Assembly: GCA_902465105.1 (NCBI GenBank) | Contig: CABQLM010000001.1 | Coordinates: 62,001 to 126,000, forward strand | Source of the DNA: an uncultured Collinsella sp. | GTDB lineage: Bacteria > Actinomycetota > Coriobacteriia > Coriobacteriales > Coriobacteriaceae | Direction: 5' to 3' | DNA length: 64,000 bases | In this document: piece after piece, positions 34,463 through 44,023 of the stretch | Position numbering within the stretch: the stretch's first letter is position 1 | Layout: the number at the start of each line of letters is the position of its first letter | The notes under the pieces: generated by a model | Told to the model about the DNA's origin: nothing | The model's input: only the letters and a program-made list of their open reading frames with translations | Database searches by the model: none | Translations under genes and position numbers: made by a program

Positions 34463-35293
34463 TTACTTGGCTTCCTGCTTGACCAGCGCATCCTTTATCC
34501 AAGTCATCATGGGCTCGGAGGTGTAGTCTCTGCCTCTGATTACATTTAGCGAGAGACTGCTCTTTAACTGCAGTTTCCCCTCGCTTAAATCTCCTTTATC
34601 GTATGAACTGAGGTACGGATAAAGGTAATGGTATTCGTGGTGTTCACTGCTTAGGGCGTGGGCAACATCAAGGTAAGCAAGCATGGAGATGAGCACATGC
34701 CACTGCTGATTTAGATTGTCATGTGTGCTGCCGAAAAAGGGCTTAAGGGGGTCGACTCGCGCGATTGTATTGCCGCTGTCATCAAACTGGTAGTGGTAAT
34801 ACCCCTGCTCGTCGGGACGGTCCTTGAGTCTGAGCTTGAGCGCACAGTAGAACGCAATGTTCCCTGGCAGGTCTTTTTTGCTAGTTTCCGTCAAATCGCC
34901 CCGCCAAACCCCTAGGCGTATTTTTAGTTTGGAGTGGAGCTCGTCATGTTCGAGGAGCTTTTCGCGGGCATTTTCGAGCAGCCTCTCATTTTGCTCTTTA
35001 AGGGACAAATCGGTGTTGCTGATTACGGGAGCGGCAACGCGTTCAAGGGTCTTTTTGATTTCATCAATCTTATCGTCGTTGAGCTCATTCAAGGCACATA
35101 TGGTTTGACCTAGTCTATAAGCGCTATCAACATCGCAGTTTCCAGAAGTGTTATTGCAAGGATCGTTGCACCATTCAATAAAGTCCTTGATGCCTATCTG
35201 CTCGGTGCAAAAGGTTCCGGAGGCAGAAGTGCTGTGGGAACGGTTGAAAAAGTCTTGAACATCGTTCAAATCGGCAAGCTTGTCTTCGTCCAT
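34463..35293 (-). CDS. Hypothetical protein of unknown family, lower GC than its neighbours
   Basis: 276 residues, no signal peptide or membrane helix. Rich in Asp, Glu, Asn, Leu and Lys, with a helical middle section (LKEQNERLLENAREKLLEHD) and many aromatic residues near EQGYYHYQFDD and HHEYHYLYPYLSSYDKGDL. AAAGGA precedes the ATG by eight bases. Codon use is visibly more AT-rich than surrounding genes, and the gene is flanked by a phosphoesterase gene and a MITE-like repeat, all consistent with acquisition. No domain recognised. Confidence 0.7.
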   Translation of the reverse strand: MDEDKLADLNDVQDFFNRSHSTSASGTFCTEQIGIKDFIEWCNDPCNNTSGNCDVDSAYRLGQTICALNELNDDKIDEIKKTLERVAAPVISNTDLSLKEQNERLLENAREKLLEHDELHSKLKIRLGVWRGDLTETSKKDLPGNIAFYCALKLRLKDRPDEQGYYHYQFDDSGNTIARVDPLKPFFGSTHDNLNQQWHVLISMLAYLDVAHALSSEHHEYHYLYPYLSSYDKGDLSEGKLQLKSSLSLNVIRGRDYTSEPMMTWIKDALVKQEAK

Positions 35294-35424
35294 ATCTGGA
35301 TTCCTTTCTCATCAGGAAACATGCCTCATTATAGGCATGCTCGCAGCCGCAGCGGTTAGGGGTGCCAGCGGATAGCTGGGGGTTCCAGCGAAGGAAAGAA
35401 GCGGGTCCCCAGGGCATTCAAGAT

Positions 35425-35610
35425 TCGAGGTTTAATACTTTTCCCGAGAAGTGAACGAGCTAAAACGGACCCCCGAAGCATCGACACTTTAGAGGTGTCG
35501 TTCCCTGCGGTTTCAATGCTGAAATCCCACGATTATGCCGCCGAAAAATGCGGATGTTTCAGGGGTCCAAAAACAGCCGTTCACTTCTCGGGAAAAGTAT
35601 TAAACCTCGA
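35425..35610. repeat. MITE-like element with terminal inverted repeats, copy 2
   Basis: 186 bases. Terminal arms 35425-35457 and 35578-35610 are exact reverse complements over 33 bases (TCGAGGTTTAATACTTTTCC... inward). The interior aligns with copy 1 at 30465-30640 without large gaps and shares CCGAAGCATCGACA and CCGAAAAATGCGGATG. No open frame of note. Confidence 0.88.
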
Positions 35611-35769
35611 TAGCAGGGGGCGGTGGGCCGATGCAAAACGGCGTCAAGGGTTGGTCGAGCAGGCGGTTTCTCTATTGATGTCCGCACGACATGGGGCACT
35701 TCCCCTGTCGATCCGTTCTGTCGCGGCGGCATGTACCCAAACAACGATTCTCTAAGGAGTTCGATATTG

Positions 35770-36009
35770 ATGAGTGACAACACCAAGCATCTCGCAAAGA
35801 AGTGCGTCAAGGACGTGGGGCCGTGCCTCGCGCTGTGCCTTGCCGGCGCAGCGGTCGCGCTGCTGGCTGTTCTGGGGCCGTTCGACGTGCTCCGAAGTGC
35901 CGTCTCTCTGCACGTTTGCATGGCCCTTGCCGGCGCCATGATGACCGGCGGCGTGCTCGATCTGGTTTTTTGGGTGCTTGACCCGTTTGGATGGAAGAAC
36001 GAGGGGTAA
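35770..36009 (+). CDS. Small membrane protein, unknown
   Basis: 79 residues with two predicted membrane helices (CLALCLAGAAVALLAVLG and VCMALAGAMMTGGVLDLVFW) joined by a short loop, and a charged N-terminus MSDNTKHLAKKCVKDVG. ATG at 35770 with AAGGAG ten bases upstream; the upstream open extension crosses the repeat and is rejected. Function unknown. Confidence 0.65.
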   Translation: MSDNTKHLAKKCVKDVGPCLALCLAGAAVALLAVLGPFDVLRSAVSLHVCMALAGAMMTGGVLDLVFWVLDPFGWKNEG

Positions 36010-36094
36010 GCCCTAAGGGATGGAAGGGCTGGAACGGTTGGCTTAGTGATCGTGCAGAATGCGGGATAGCGACTTACAGGGAAGCGGTGATCCG

Positions 36095-36820
36095 ATGACG
36101 GTCTATGTGACGGGCGATATTCACGGTGGCGTCGACATGCAAAAGCTGCGCAACTGGGATCTTGGGGATGGTCTGACGAGTGACGACTATCTCATCGTCG
36201 CCGGCGACTTTGGCTTTCCGTGGGATTTCTCTGCCGAGGAGTGCGCCGATATCGCCTGGCTGGAATCGCGTCCCTATACCGTGCTGTTCGTCGACGGCAA
36301 CCACGAGCGTTTCGATCACTGGGCGGAGCGACCCATGGAGTTGTGGCACGGTGGGCTGACGCAGCGCCTGTCGGATACCTCTCCCATACGGCGCCTGACG
36401 CGCGGCGAGGTTTTTGAGCTCGATGGCTCAGCGATCTTTACCATGGGCGGCGCCACGAGCGTGGACAAAGAGTACCGCATTCCCTATTCCAGCTGGTGGC
36501 CGCAGGAGTTGCCGGGCGAGCGCAACTTTGAGGAGGCACGGGCAAAGCTCGACAGCGTGGGTTGGAAGGTCGACTACGTAATCACCCACACCTGCTCTAC
36601 GCGCATGCTTTCGCCCACGCTCTATCCGACACCCGGCTGGAATTGCCCCGCCATTGATTGGCTTACGGCATTTTTCGATGAGCTGGAAGATCGCTTGGAC
36701 TACAAGCGCTGGTACTACGGCCATTTTCATCGCGACGCCAACCCGGCCGAGCGCCATACCGTGCTCTACGACTGTATCGTTCGCCTGGGCGACGAACTCC
36801 AGCCCTGGGATGTTGCGTAG
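36095..36820 (+). CDS. Calcineurin-like metallophosphoesterase
   Basis: 241 residues. Metal motifs VYVTGDIHGGVDM, LIVAGDFGFPWDF, LFVDGNHERFDHWAE, VITHTCSTRM and YYGHFHRDAN. The DIHG-GDFG-GNHE-GHFH order identifies the superfamily; the substrate is unknown. ATG at 36095 with GAAGCGGTGA upstream. Third metallophosphoesterase gene of the window. Confidence 0.85.
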   Translation: MTVYVTGDIHGGVDMQKLRNWDLGDGLTSDDYLIVAGDFGFPWDFSAEECADIAWLESRPYTVLFVDGNHERFDHWAERPMELWHGGLTQRLSDTSPIRRLTRGEVFELDGSAIFTMGGATSVDKEYRIPYSSWWPQELPGERNFEEARAKLDSVGWKVDYVITHTCSTRMLSPTLYPTPGWNCPAIDWLTAFFDELEDRLDYKRWYYGHFHRDANPAERHTVLYDCIVRLGDELQPWDVA

Positions 36821-36835
36821 CGGCAAGGCGTTTGG

Positions 36836-37855
36836 CTACTCGGCCGTTATGGTGATGTTTTCCCGGTGTGCGCGGATGACGTCCCAGCTAAAGTGCTCGA
36901 CCAACTGCTCGGCAGAGCGCGGCGAGGTGTCCGGCGCGATGCCCGTTTGCCCGGCGAGCCAACCCAGCAGTGCCTCGGGCGTGCCAAAGCGTGCGCGTAG
37001 TTCGCCCAGGTCCAGATCGCGGTCGCGCTTGGAAAGGCGGCGGCCGTCCGGCGACATGAGCAGCGGAATATGTGCGTAGTGTGGCGTGGGAAGTCCCAGC
37101 AGACGCTGCAGGTAGATTTGGCGCGGCGTGGAGCCCAGCAGGTCGCATCCGCGCACGACCTCGGTGACGCCCATGGCGGCGTCGTCGACCACCACGGCCA
37201 GCTGGTAGGCAAACACGCCGTCGCTGCGGCGCACCAAAAAGTCGCCGCACTCGGTGGCGAGTGCCTCGCATTGGGCCCCGTACGTGCGGTCCACGAATTC
37301 GACCACATCGTCTGCGAGGTCGTCGACGGCGGGCACGCGCAGGCGCGTGGCCGGGGCGCGCAGGGCACTGCGGCGGGCAACCTCCTCGGCAGAAAGGCCT
37401 CTGCAGGCGCCGCGGTAGATGGGCGTGCCGTCGCTGGCATGCGGCGCGCTCGCGGCGTGGAGCTCGGCACGCGTGCAAAAGCAGGGATAGGTGAGGCCGG
37501 CGTCTTTCAGCCGGCGCAAGGCGCTCTCGTACAGATCCAGGCGATCGTGCTGGTAGTAGGGGCCTTCGTCCCACTCCAGCCCCAGCCAGGCTAGGTCGTC
37601 GATGAGTTGGGCGGCAAGTTCCGGGCGCTTACAGCGATCGTCCAGGTCTTCGATGCGCAACACGATGCTGCCGCCTTGGCTGCGGGCCGAAAGCCACGCG
37701 CACAGGCAGCTGAACACGTTGCCCAGGTGCATGCGGCCCGATGGCGACGGGGCAAAGCGCCCCACGACGGGCGGGGCTGCGGGCGTGCTGGTGGCTGCTG
37801 CCGTCGTTGGCGCGGTTGCGGAGGGCGTTGCTATGCTGTGTGCGTTGATATCCAT
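36836..37855 (-). CDS. gluQ: Glutamyl-Q tRNA(Asp) synthetase
   Basis: Truncated class I glutamyl-tRNA-synthetase paralogue that attaches glutamate to queuosine in tRNA-Asp. After a Thr/Ala/Pro-rich N-terminal tail come GRFAPSPSGRMHLGNVFSCL (HIGH-like), GSIVLRIEDLDDRC, and the KMSKS-like RRLSKRDRDLDLGELRA. 339 residues with no anticodon-binding domain, which distinguishes it from GltX. The CFCTR and YRGACR blocks carry the family's zinc-site residues. ATG at 37853-37855; a longer open frame upstream is non-coding in appearance. Confidence 0.9.
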   Translation of the reverse strand: MDINAHSIATPSATAPTTAAATSTPAAPPVVGRFAPSPSGRMHLGNVFSCLCAWLSARSQGGSIVLRIEDLDDRCKRPELAAQLIDDLAWLGLEWDEGPYYQHDRLDLYESALRRLKDAGLTYPCFCTRAELHAASAPHASDGTPIYRGACRGLSAEEVARRSALRAPATRLRVPAVDDLADDVVEFVDRTYGAQCEALATECGDFLVRRSDGVFAYQLAVVVDDAAMGVTEVVRGCDLLGSTPRQIYLQRLLGLPTPHYAHIPLLMSPDGRRLSKRDRDLDLGELRARFGTPEALLGWLAGQTGIAPDTSPRSAEQLVEHFSWDVIRAHRENITITAE

Positions 37856-38362
37856 GCGGATGAGTATAGCGCGGGCGCGGTGGGGAGGCGTCACTGTGGG
37901 CCGCAAGTTGTCGAGGCCCCGCATTGCGTATGGCGGGCCGCAGACTCGGTGTTTTGATTCCTGTCCATCAACTCGGCACCTTAGACGACAGAAACCCCGG
38001 CAGCTCTTCGCAACTGCCGGGGATTCCGCGGAAAAGGGGGACATGATCCTCAAGCGAACGGGAAAGGGGCAACCGTTTTCGCTCAACTGCTTTATGCCCT
38101 TCGACCGTAGGCTCAATCAGCGTATTCCGCGGCAACACAAAGCCGCTACACCTGTGACGGAGCTGTGAAGTGGTATCTATTGCCAGGGCGGAGCTCGGTC
38201 GGGGACTGTCCCAAACTGCCGACAGATAAGGAACGTCCCCAAGTGCCAGGCTCGGGTAGGACTTTTGTCCCATTTGACGTTCCGTTGGCCCAGATATTCG
38301 TCATGTGTGCCCGCAAACGTGGGACAATGGCGCTGTTGGTTTTACAGACAAAGGATGTGCCT
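37856..38362. other. Intergenic region with hairpins and half of a 35-bp flanking repeat
   Basis: 507 bases with no credible gene. Contains a strong hairpin CCCCGGCAG/CTGCCGGGG (37995-38022) without a T-tract, and at 38213-38247 a 35-base sequence whose inverted copy lies beyond the next gene at 40420-40454. The right end should carry the promoter of the DUF2207 gene. Confidence 0.6.
38213..38247 (+). repeat. Left copy of an inverted repeat flanking the DUF2207 gene
   Basis: Begins AAACTGCCGACAG and ends GTCCCCAAGTGCC; pairs at 32 of 35 positions with 40420-40454 in opposite orientation, 2.2 kb away. Confidence 0.75.
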
Positions 38363-40306
38363 ATGAACGCCCCCGTTGCCAATGCCTGCCGGCGGCGCCG
38401 CTTGTTTGCGCGATTCGTCTCTGCCTGCGCGTTTGTCGCGTTTGCGTTGCTGCTGCTTCCCGTCGCCGCGTGCGCCGACGGCTACTCCATGACCCAAACC
38501 TATATCGGTGCCACGGTCGAGGCCGATGGATCGTTAACCGTTGTTGAGGGGCGTCAGTTTGATTTTGACGACGACATCAACGGCGTGTATTGGGATATCA
38601 ACACGGGCACCAACCAGCAGGGCGGCTCGGCGAGCGTCGACGTGTTGGGCGTTGAGGAAGAGGACACCGCGTTCAACAAAGTCGATAGCGCGAACAAGGG
38701 TGACTCTGGCGTCTACACGGTCGAGCAGTCCGACGGCGGCGTAAGGATTAAGGTGTTCAGCCCCCACGAGAGCGGCGATAGCGCGATCTATTACGTGAGC
38801 TACACCATGACCGGTGCGGTCATGAACTGGTCCGATACCGCCGAGCTCTACTGGAAGTTTGTGGGTGACGGCTGGTCCGCGGATTCCGACGATGTCGAGA
38901 TGGAAGTACGCTTCGCAAATGCCGCTGCCGGGACGGCGGCCGTCAAGGGCGATAACTTCCGCGCATGGGGCCACGGCCCGCTGACGGGCGACGTATCGCT
39001 CGATGCGGACGAACCCATGGTCACCTATACCATTCCCTGTGTGCACCAGGGCGAGTTTGCCGAGGCGCGCATCGCCTTCCCCAGCGACTGGGTGCCGCAG
39101 CTTGCCGCCTCGGGCGAAGAGCGTATGTCAACGATCCTGAGCGAAGAGAAGGAATGGGCCGACGAGGCTAACGCCCGCCGCGCTCACGCTCGCATGATTG
39201 CCAATGCACTTGCCGTGCTAAGTGTTGTCGCGGCGGTGGCCTTTACCGGCACAATCGTTGTGCTTAAGCTGCGCCGCCGTAAGCCCAAGCCACTTTTCCA
39301 GGACGAATATTTCCGCGATGTGCCTTCGGCCGACCATCCCGCCGTGCTTTCGGCCCTCATGAGCTGGAACGAGGTGCCCGATCAGGCATATATCGCCACG
39401 CTCATGAAGCTCACTGACGACCGTGTAATCAAGCTGGAGCAGGCGACCGTGACCAAGGCCAAGAAGGGTCTGTTGGGGCGTGAAAAAGAAGAGCAGACGT
39501 ATCGCGTGACGGTGAGTGATGCGGGCTGGAAGTCGGCCAAGGGCATTGACCACATGGTGCTCAAGGTCTTCTTTGCCGGTGCTAAGCCTGACGAGAACGG
39601 CGATCGCTCGCGCACGTTCGACGAGCTGCAGCACTACGTCAAGCAGCACGCTACACCCGTGGGCGACAAACTCGAGGACTATCAGAACACCGTTAGGGGC
39701 AAGCTGGCCGATAGCGAGTACGTTGCCTCGGACGGCATTGTCGCAATGGTGTTTTGCCTGGTTCTTGGTATTCTGATCGCCTTTGTTCCCGTGGGATCCA
39801 TCTTCTTTACCGACGGCGCACAGGCGAACATTATCGCCGCGGTGATTTCGGTGCCCATCGTGCTGGTGGGCATCGGTGCGGGTCTTACCTTTCGCCGCTT
39901 TACGCCGGAGGGTGCCGAGGTGGCGGCCCGTTGCAAGGCGCTCAAGCATTGGCTCGAGGATTTTACGCGCCTAAAGGAAGCCGTCCCCGGCGATCTGGTC
40001 CTGTGGAATAAACTTCTGGTGATGGGTGCGGCGCTGGGCGTTTCGAAGGAAGTCTTGCGTCAGCTTGCCGAGGCTGTTCCTCCCGAGGTGCGCGAGGCCG
40101 ACGGTTTCTACGACAATTACCCCTGCTACTGGTGGTACTACCATCATTACGGCAACGAATCGCCATTCGATTCGTTTAACAGTGTGTATCACGAGAGTAT
40201 CCGCGAGCTGGCGTCGAGCTCGGATAGCTCGGGTGGCGGCGGAGGCGGCGGCTTCTCTGGCGGCGGAGGCGGCGGCGTCGGCGGAGGCGGCGGCGGAACG
40301 TTCTAA
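38363..40306 (+). CDS. DUF2207-type membrane protein with Gly-rich tail
   Basis: 647 residues. Signal peptide (FARFVSACAFVAFALLLLPV, cleavage near ACADG), a large extracytoplasmic DUF2207 domain to about residue 265, a membrane helix (IANALAVLSVVAAVAFTGTI), a cytoplasmic part with LRRRKPKPLFQDEYFRDVP, two further helices (IVAMVFCLVLGILIAFVPVG; IIAAVISVPIVLVGIGAGL), a C-terminal domain and a final Gly-repeat tail (SGGGGGGGFSGGGGGG). The layout fits the DUF2207/YciQ-like family, of unknown function. AAAGGA precedes the ATG. Flanked by inverted repeats. Confidence 0.85.
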   Translation: MNAPVANACRRRRLFARFVSACAFVAFALLLLPVAACADGYSMTQTYIGATVEADGSLTVVEGRQFDFDDDINGVYWDINTGTNQQGGSASVDVLGVEEEDTAFNKVDSANKGDSGVYTVEQSDGGVRIKVFSPHESGDSAIYYVSYTMTGAVMNWSDTAELYWKFVGDGWSADSDDVEMEVRFANAAAGTAAVKGDNFRAWGHGPLTGDVSLDADEPMVTYTIPCVHQGEFAEARIAFPSDWVPQLAASGEERMSTILSEEKEWADEANARRAHARMIANALAVLSVVAAVAFTGTIVVLKLRRRKPKPLFQDEYFRDVPSADHPAVLSALMSWNEVPDQAYIATLMKLTDDRVIKLEQATVTKAKKGLLGREKEEQTYRVTVSDAGWKSAKGIDHMVLKVFFAGAKPDENGDRSRTFDELQHYVKQHATPVGDKLEDYQNTVRGKLADSEYVASDGIVAMVFCLVLGILIAFVPVGSIFFTDGAQANIIAAVISVPIVLVGIGAGLTFRRFTPEGAEVAARCKALKHWLEDFTRLKEAVPGDLVLWNKLLVMGAALGVSKEVLRQLAEAVPPEVREADGFYDNYPCYWWYYHHYGNESPFDSFNSVYHESIRELASSSDSSGGGGGGGFSGGGGGGVGGGGGGTF

Positions 40307-40318
40307 CGGTCGTAAATT

Positions 40319-40371
40319 ATGGGATGGGTCTTCCCCGGCGGCTGTTGCCGGAAGATCCATCCCATTTTTAT
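40319..40371 (+). terminator. Terminator after the DUF2207 gene
   Basis: Long near-perfect stem starting ATGGGATGG and closing CCATCCCAT with a TTTTTAT tail. Confidence 0.88.
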
Positions 40372-40419
40372 GCTCAGAAGCGATGCAAGCTTTCGAGCGG
40401 GGCTGTTTGCTCCACGGAT

Positions 40420-40454
40420 GGCACTTGGGGACGTTCCTTTTATGCCGGCAGTTT
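40420..40454 (-). repeat. Right copy of the inverted repeat flanking the DUF2207 gene
   Basis: Reverse-complement partner of 38213-38247. Locally, GGGGACGTTCCT (40427-40438) also pairs with AGGAACGTCCCC (40455-40466), so the right copy is part of its own hairpin. Confidence 0.75.
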
Positions 40455-40505
40455 AGGAACGTCCCCGGATGTCGGCACTTGGGGACACTCCCTTGACTAC
40501 CGGGT

Positions 40506-41147
40506 TTAGGCGGTTAGGTCGAGTTCATAGAGGAAGCTTTCGCGTGGCATGTCGTGACGGCGCTCTTCGCGGTTGGCGCGGTGCGTGGCCGTGCGCTTAA
40601 AGCCGTGCAGCTCGTAGAACTTCCACGAGCAGTTGGAGTCGGTATACAGGTGCGCCCTCGTCGCTCCGCGCGAGGACAGGTGCGAGACCGCGGCATCGAG
40701 TAGAACCGAGCCAACGCCCAGGCCGTGGACATCGCGATCCACGGCAAGCAGCGTGACCTCGTTGTCATGCGGCAGCGGGCTGCTCTCGAGCAGGCGGTTG
40801 TTGGTCCGAATGGTGGCGCGCACAAACGAGAGATACTCGGCACAGGCATCGGGCTCCAACTCACGCATCTGCGACAGCAATGCGCGTTCGGTATCCATCC
40901 AATGTTCCTTAACGGTGGCGCCGCTGCTTTGCCCCGCACGTGCAAGCGCAATGCCGCGCGCCTGACCGTCGATTACGGCAACCTGCGAAAACGTCGAGGA
41001 AGAAAGGCAGTAGGCAAGATCGCACGCGGCCTCAAGGCGGTTGTACTCATCGTTATCCGAGTTGTTGTGCCAAAGCTGCTGCAAGATCAGCGTGATGGCG
41101 TCGAAATCTTCGGTATCAAACGGTCGGTAGAGAACCCGCGAGACCAT
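40506..41147 (-). CDS. GNAT-family N-acetyltransferase
   Basis: 213 residues. Acetyl-CoA binding motif A is visible in VTLLAVDRDVHGLGVGSVLL followed by DAAVSHLSSRG, and motif B in HLYTDSNCSWKFYELHGFKR. The N-terminal half (YRPFDTEDFDAITLILQQLW) carries the usual receptor-side helices. Substrate unknown. AAGAGG precedes the ATG. Divergent from purH. Confidence 0.88.
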   Translation of the reverse strand: MVSRVLYRPFDTEDFDAITLILQQLWHNNSDNDEYNRLEAACDLAYCLSSSTFSQVAVIDGQARGIALARAGQSSGATVKEHWMDTERALLSQMRELEPDACAEYLSFVRATIRTNNRLLESSPLPHDNEVTLLAVDRDVHGLGVGSVLLDAAVSHLSSRGATRAHLYTDSNCSWKFYELHGFKRTATHRANREERRHDMPRESFLYELDLTA

Positions 41148-41424
41148 GGTGCCTCTTTCTATTGCGGATGCATATCGAGCACAGTTCTACCACGCTATTG
41201 GCATCTAATTATGGTGCCCCTGTGTTCCATCAACTCACCGTGCCCAGTGGCGCTCCTACAACCCCCGCCCGCAAGCTTTTTCTGCACATGCGCCCGTTGC
41301 GGGGTGCATCGATGCGCTCGATGCGCTACATTGAATCAGTATTTTCAATGCCGCTGCGCGAGCGCTGCAGATCGACGTATCACCGACTCACAGAGCACGG
41401 CGGCGTACCAGACAGGAGGACTGC

Positions 41425-43032
41425 ATGGGATCTGATGTGAAGATCGCACGCGCGTTGATCTCGGTTACCGATAAGACGGGCGTCGTCGATTTCGCACGGA
41501 CGCTGGTTGATGACTTTGGCGTCGAGATCATCTCTACGGGCGGCACGGCTCGTGCCATCGAGGACGCGGGCGTTCCCGTAACCCCCATCGAGGAGTTCAC
41601 GGGCTATCCCGAGATGATGGACGGCCGCGTCAAGACGCTGCACCCCAAGGTCCACGGCGCGCTGCTGGCCCGTCGCGATTCCGAGCAGCACATGCAGGAG
41701 GCCGCTCAGCACGGCATTAAGCTGATCGACCTGGTCGTCGTCAACCTGTACGAGTTCGAGAAGACCGTCGCCAACCCCGAGGTCACCTTCGCGGATGCCA
41801 TTGAGCACATCGACATCGGTGGTCCTTCCATGCTGCGCTCTGCCGCCAAGAACGCCGCGAGCGTTACCGTCATCTCCGACCCGGCCGACTATGATGCCGT
41901 CCTGGCCGAGATGCGTGAGACCGGTGGCTGCACCACGCTTTCCACCCGTCGTCGCCTGCAGGTGAAGGTCTACCAGACCACCGCCGCCTACGATACGGCT
42001 ATCTCCCGTTGGCTTGCCGCCCAGGCAAGCGACGTGGCGGACACCTCTGCCAAGCTCGAGATCTCGCTGGAGAAGGTCGACGACCTGCGCTATGGCGAGA
42101 ATCCTCAGCAGAAGGCTACGGTCTACCGCTTTGCCGAGGGCTGTGAGAACACTGCGAGCTCGCAGTTCCCGCTCGTGGGCTCCGAGCAGATTCAGGGCAA
42201 GCCGCTCAGCTACAACAACTATCTGGATGCCGACGCCGCCTGGAACCTGGTCCGCGAGTTCGACGAGCCGGCCTGCGTGATCCTCAAGCATCAGAACCCC
42301 TGCGGTTCCGCCGTTGCCGAGGACATTACGGCCGCCTACGACCGCGCCTTCGCCTGCGATCCCAAGAGTGCCTTTGGCGGCATCATCGCCTGCAACCGCG
42401 AGGTTCCCTTTGATCTGGTTGAGCACTTCGCCGATCAGAACAAGCAGTTCGTCGAGGTCATCATCGCCCCGAGCTACACCGATGAGGCGCTCGAGCGCAT
42501 GGCCAAGCGCCCCAACCTGCGCGTGCTGGCTACCGGCGGCGTGGACCACGGCGCCAAGGTGGAGCTGCGCTCCGTCGACGGCGGCATGCTGGTGCAGGAA
42601 GTCGACCACGTGACCGAGGATCCCGCGACCTTTACGTTCCCCACCGACCGCAAGCCCACCGACGCCGAGATGGCCGAGCTCGAGTTTGCCTGGAAGGTCT
42701 GCAAGGGTGTTAAGTCCAACGCCATCCTAGTCTCCAAGGGCAAGGCCGGCATTGGCATGGGCCCCGGTCAGCCCAACCGCGTTGACTCTGCGCTGCTTGC
42801 CTGCGAGCGTGCCGAGGACTTCTGCGAGCGCGAGGGCGTGGAGAAGGGTGGTTTTGCCTGCGCAAGCGACGCGTTCTTCCCGTTCCGCGACAACGTCGAC
42901 GTGCTTGCCGAGCACGGTGTGACTTGCATCATCCAGCCCGGCGGCTCCAAGCGCGACGACGAGAGCATCCAGGCCTGCAACGAGCATGGTATTGCGATGG
43001 TCTTCACGGGGGCCAGGCATTTTAGGCACTAA
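41425..43032 (+). CDS. purH: Bifunctional AICAR formyltransferase/IMP cyclohydrolase
   Basis: Catalyses the last two steps of purine synthesis, AICAR to FAICAR to IMP. N-terminal methylglyoxal-synthase-like cyclohydrolase domain ([38 protein letters not shown]), C-terminal transformylase (about 200-535) with [51 protein letters not shown] and [22 protein letters not shown] precedes the ATG. 535 residues. Recycles the AICAR released by HisF/HisH of this window. Confidence 0.97.
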   Translation: MGSDVKIARALISVTDKTGVVDFARTLVDDFGVEIISTGGTARAIEDAGVPVTPIEEFTGYPEMMDGRVKTLHPKVHGALLARRDSEQHMQEAAQHGIKLIDLVVVNLYEFEKTVANPEVTFADAIEHIDIGGPSMLRSAAKNAASVTVISDPADYDAVLAEMRETGGCTTLSTRRRLQVKVYQTTAAYDTAISRWLAAQASDVADTSAKLEISLEKVDDLRYGENPQQKATVYRFAEGCENTASSQFPLVGSEQIQGKPLSYNNYLDADAAWNLVREFDEPACVILKHQNPCGSAVAEDITAAYDRAFACDPKSAFGGIIACNREVPFDLVEHFADQNKQFVEVIIAPSYTDEALERMAKRPNLRVLATGGVDHGAKVELRSVDGGMLVQEVDHVTEDPATFTFPTDRKPTDAEMAELEFAWKVCKGVKSNAILVSKGKAGIGMGPGQPNRVDSALLACERAEDFCEREGVEKGGFACASDAFFPFRDNVDVLAEHGVTCIIQPGGSKRDDESIQACNEHGIAMVFTGARHFRH

Positions 43033-43061
43033 GTTTCGCCCTGGGACAAAATAATCTCTGC

Positions 43062-43097
43062 AAAAGACGGTCGCTCCGTTTGGAGGGCCGTCTTTTT
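43062..43097 (+). terminator. Terminator after purH
   Basis: Stem AAAAGACGGTC/GGCCGTCTTTTT with T-tract. Confidence 0.85.
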
Positions 43098-43113
43098 GGT
43101 ATAAGAGGACGGA

Positions 43114-43845
43114 ATGACTAACACGAAAGGTATGACCATGCCCCAGATTGATGATGCCGAGCTGTTTGGCAATGCCGATGATCAGCGTGCGTATGAGGAT
43201 TTTTGCGTTAATCAGGAGGCGGTCGAGAAGTTTACGCTCGACAAGCCCGCGCTTGTCTGCCGTTGGCGCATGTCCAACAAAAAGGTGCCCATGCTCAACC
43301 GTCACATTCGCGCGCTGTCCGAGCGCCTGGTGCAGGGTGAGCCGCTTACCCACAACATGCTCAGCTGGGCCAAGCAGCACGTCGAGTGGTCGCTCGCCGA
43401 GGGCGATTACACCGCGCGCGACGGCGTGCTCATGCTGGTGATCGACGTCAATGGCAATGCCGCCATGACGGTGGGGGAGTACGAGCCGCTGGCCGATACG
43501 TCGGCCAAGGCGCTGCGTGCCCGCTCCGCCGAGGCCCGCTCCGAGGCCGACGAGACCGGCGTGGCGCCCGAGCTGCTCGCCGCCGTCAACAACGGCGAGC
43601 TGGCCTTTGTGGCGCCGGCGGACGAGTGCCTGTGCGGCACAGCGACGCTTATCGAGCAGTTGGCCCAGACCAAGGGCATCTCGGTCTCGCGCGTGGACAT
43701 TCCCGCGCAGCTCAAGGGCGCGCTGTTCCTGGTGAGTGACGAGCACGGCGTGGTCCCCGCAACCGAGACGGACGCCGCCGAGGCCGACGCCGCCACGGTC
43801 GCCTTCTTTGCCGACGGCTACGAAAAGCTTCGTGCCCGCCGCTAA
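43114..43845 (+). CDS. Hypothetical protein, about 243 residues
   Basis: Soluble, acidic, unknown family. Notable stretches: CRWRMSNKKVPMLNRHIRAL, GVLMLVIDVNGNAAMTVGEY, APADECLCGTATLIEQLAQT and GISVSRVDIPAQLKGALFLV. The CLCGTATLIEQLAQ region faintly recalls aminotransferase class IV proteins, but the catalytic Lys context is not visible, so I do not assign it. Three starts are possible (43114 after GAGG, 43132, and 43138 after AAAGG). The purH terminator lies immediately upstream, so it has its own promoter. Confidence 0.7.
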   Translation: MTNTKGMTMPQIDDAELFGNADDQRAYEDFCVNQEAVEKFTLDKPALVCRWRMSNKKVPMLNRHIRALSERLVQGEPLTHNMLSWAKQHVEWSLAEGDYTARDGVLMLVIDVNGNAAMTVGEYEPLADTSAKALRARSAEARSEADETGVAPELLAAVNNGELAFVAPADECLCGTATLIEQLAQTKGISVSRVDIPAQLKGALFLVSDEHGVVPATETDAAEADAATVAFFADGYEKLRARR

Positions 43846-44023
43846 ATGATTTTTCTGGGACGGGGATTTAATAATCATTTGATCCTCGCTCCCGTTGCGA
43901 GCGAGGGGCGAACCAAACGCTTTCGTTCGCGAACAGTTCTGTCACCTTGGCGCCGCGCGCGGTGCACACCTGCAGTTTCGCAGCCATAATGGTGGCAAGA
44001 CAACCAAGAGGGGAGCGGAACCC

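Noticed and set aside
41162..41440. 92-codon frame upstream of purH
   Set aside because: Occupies the purH promoter/leader and overlaps its start; no ribosome site or recognisable protein.
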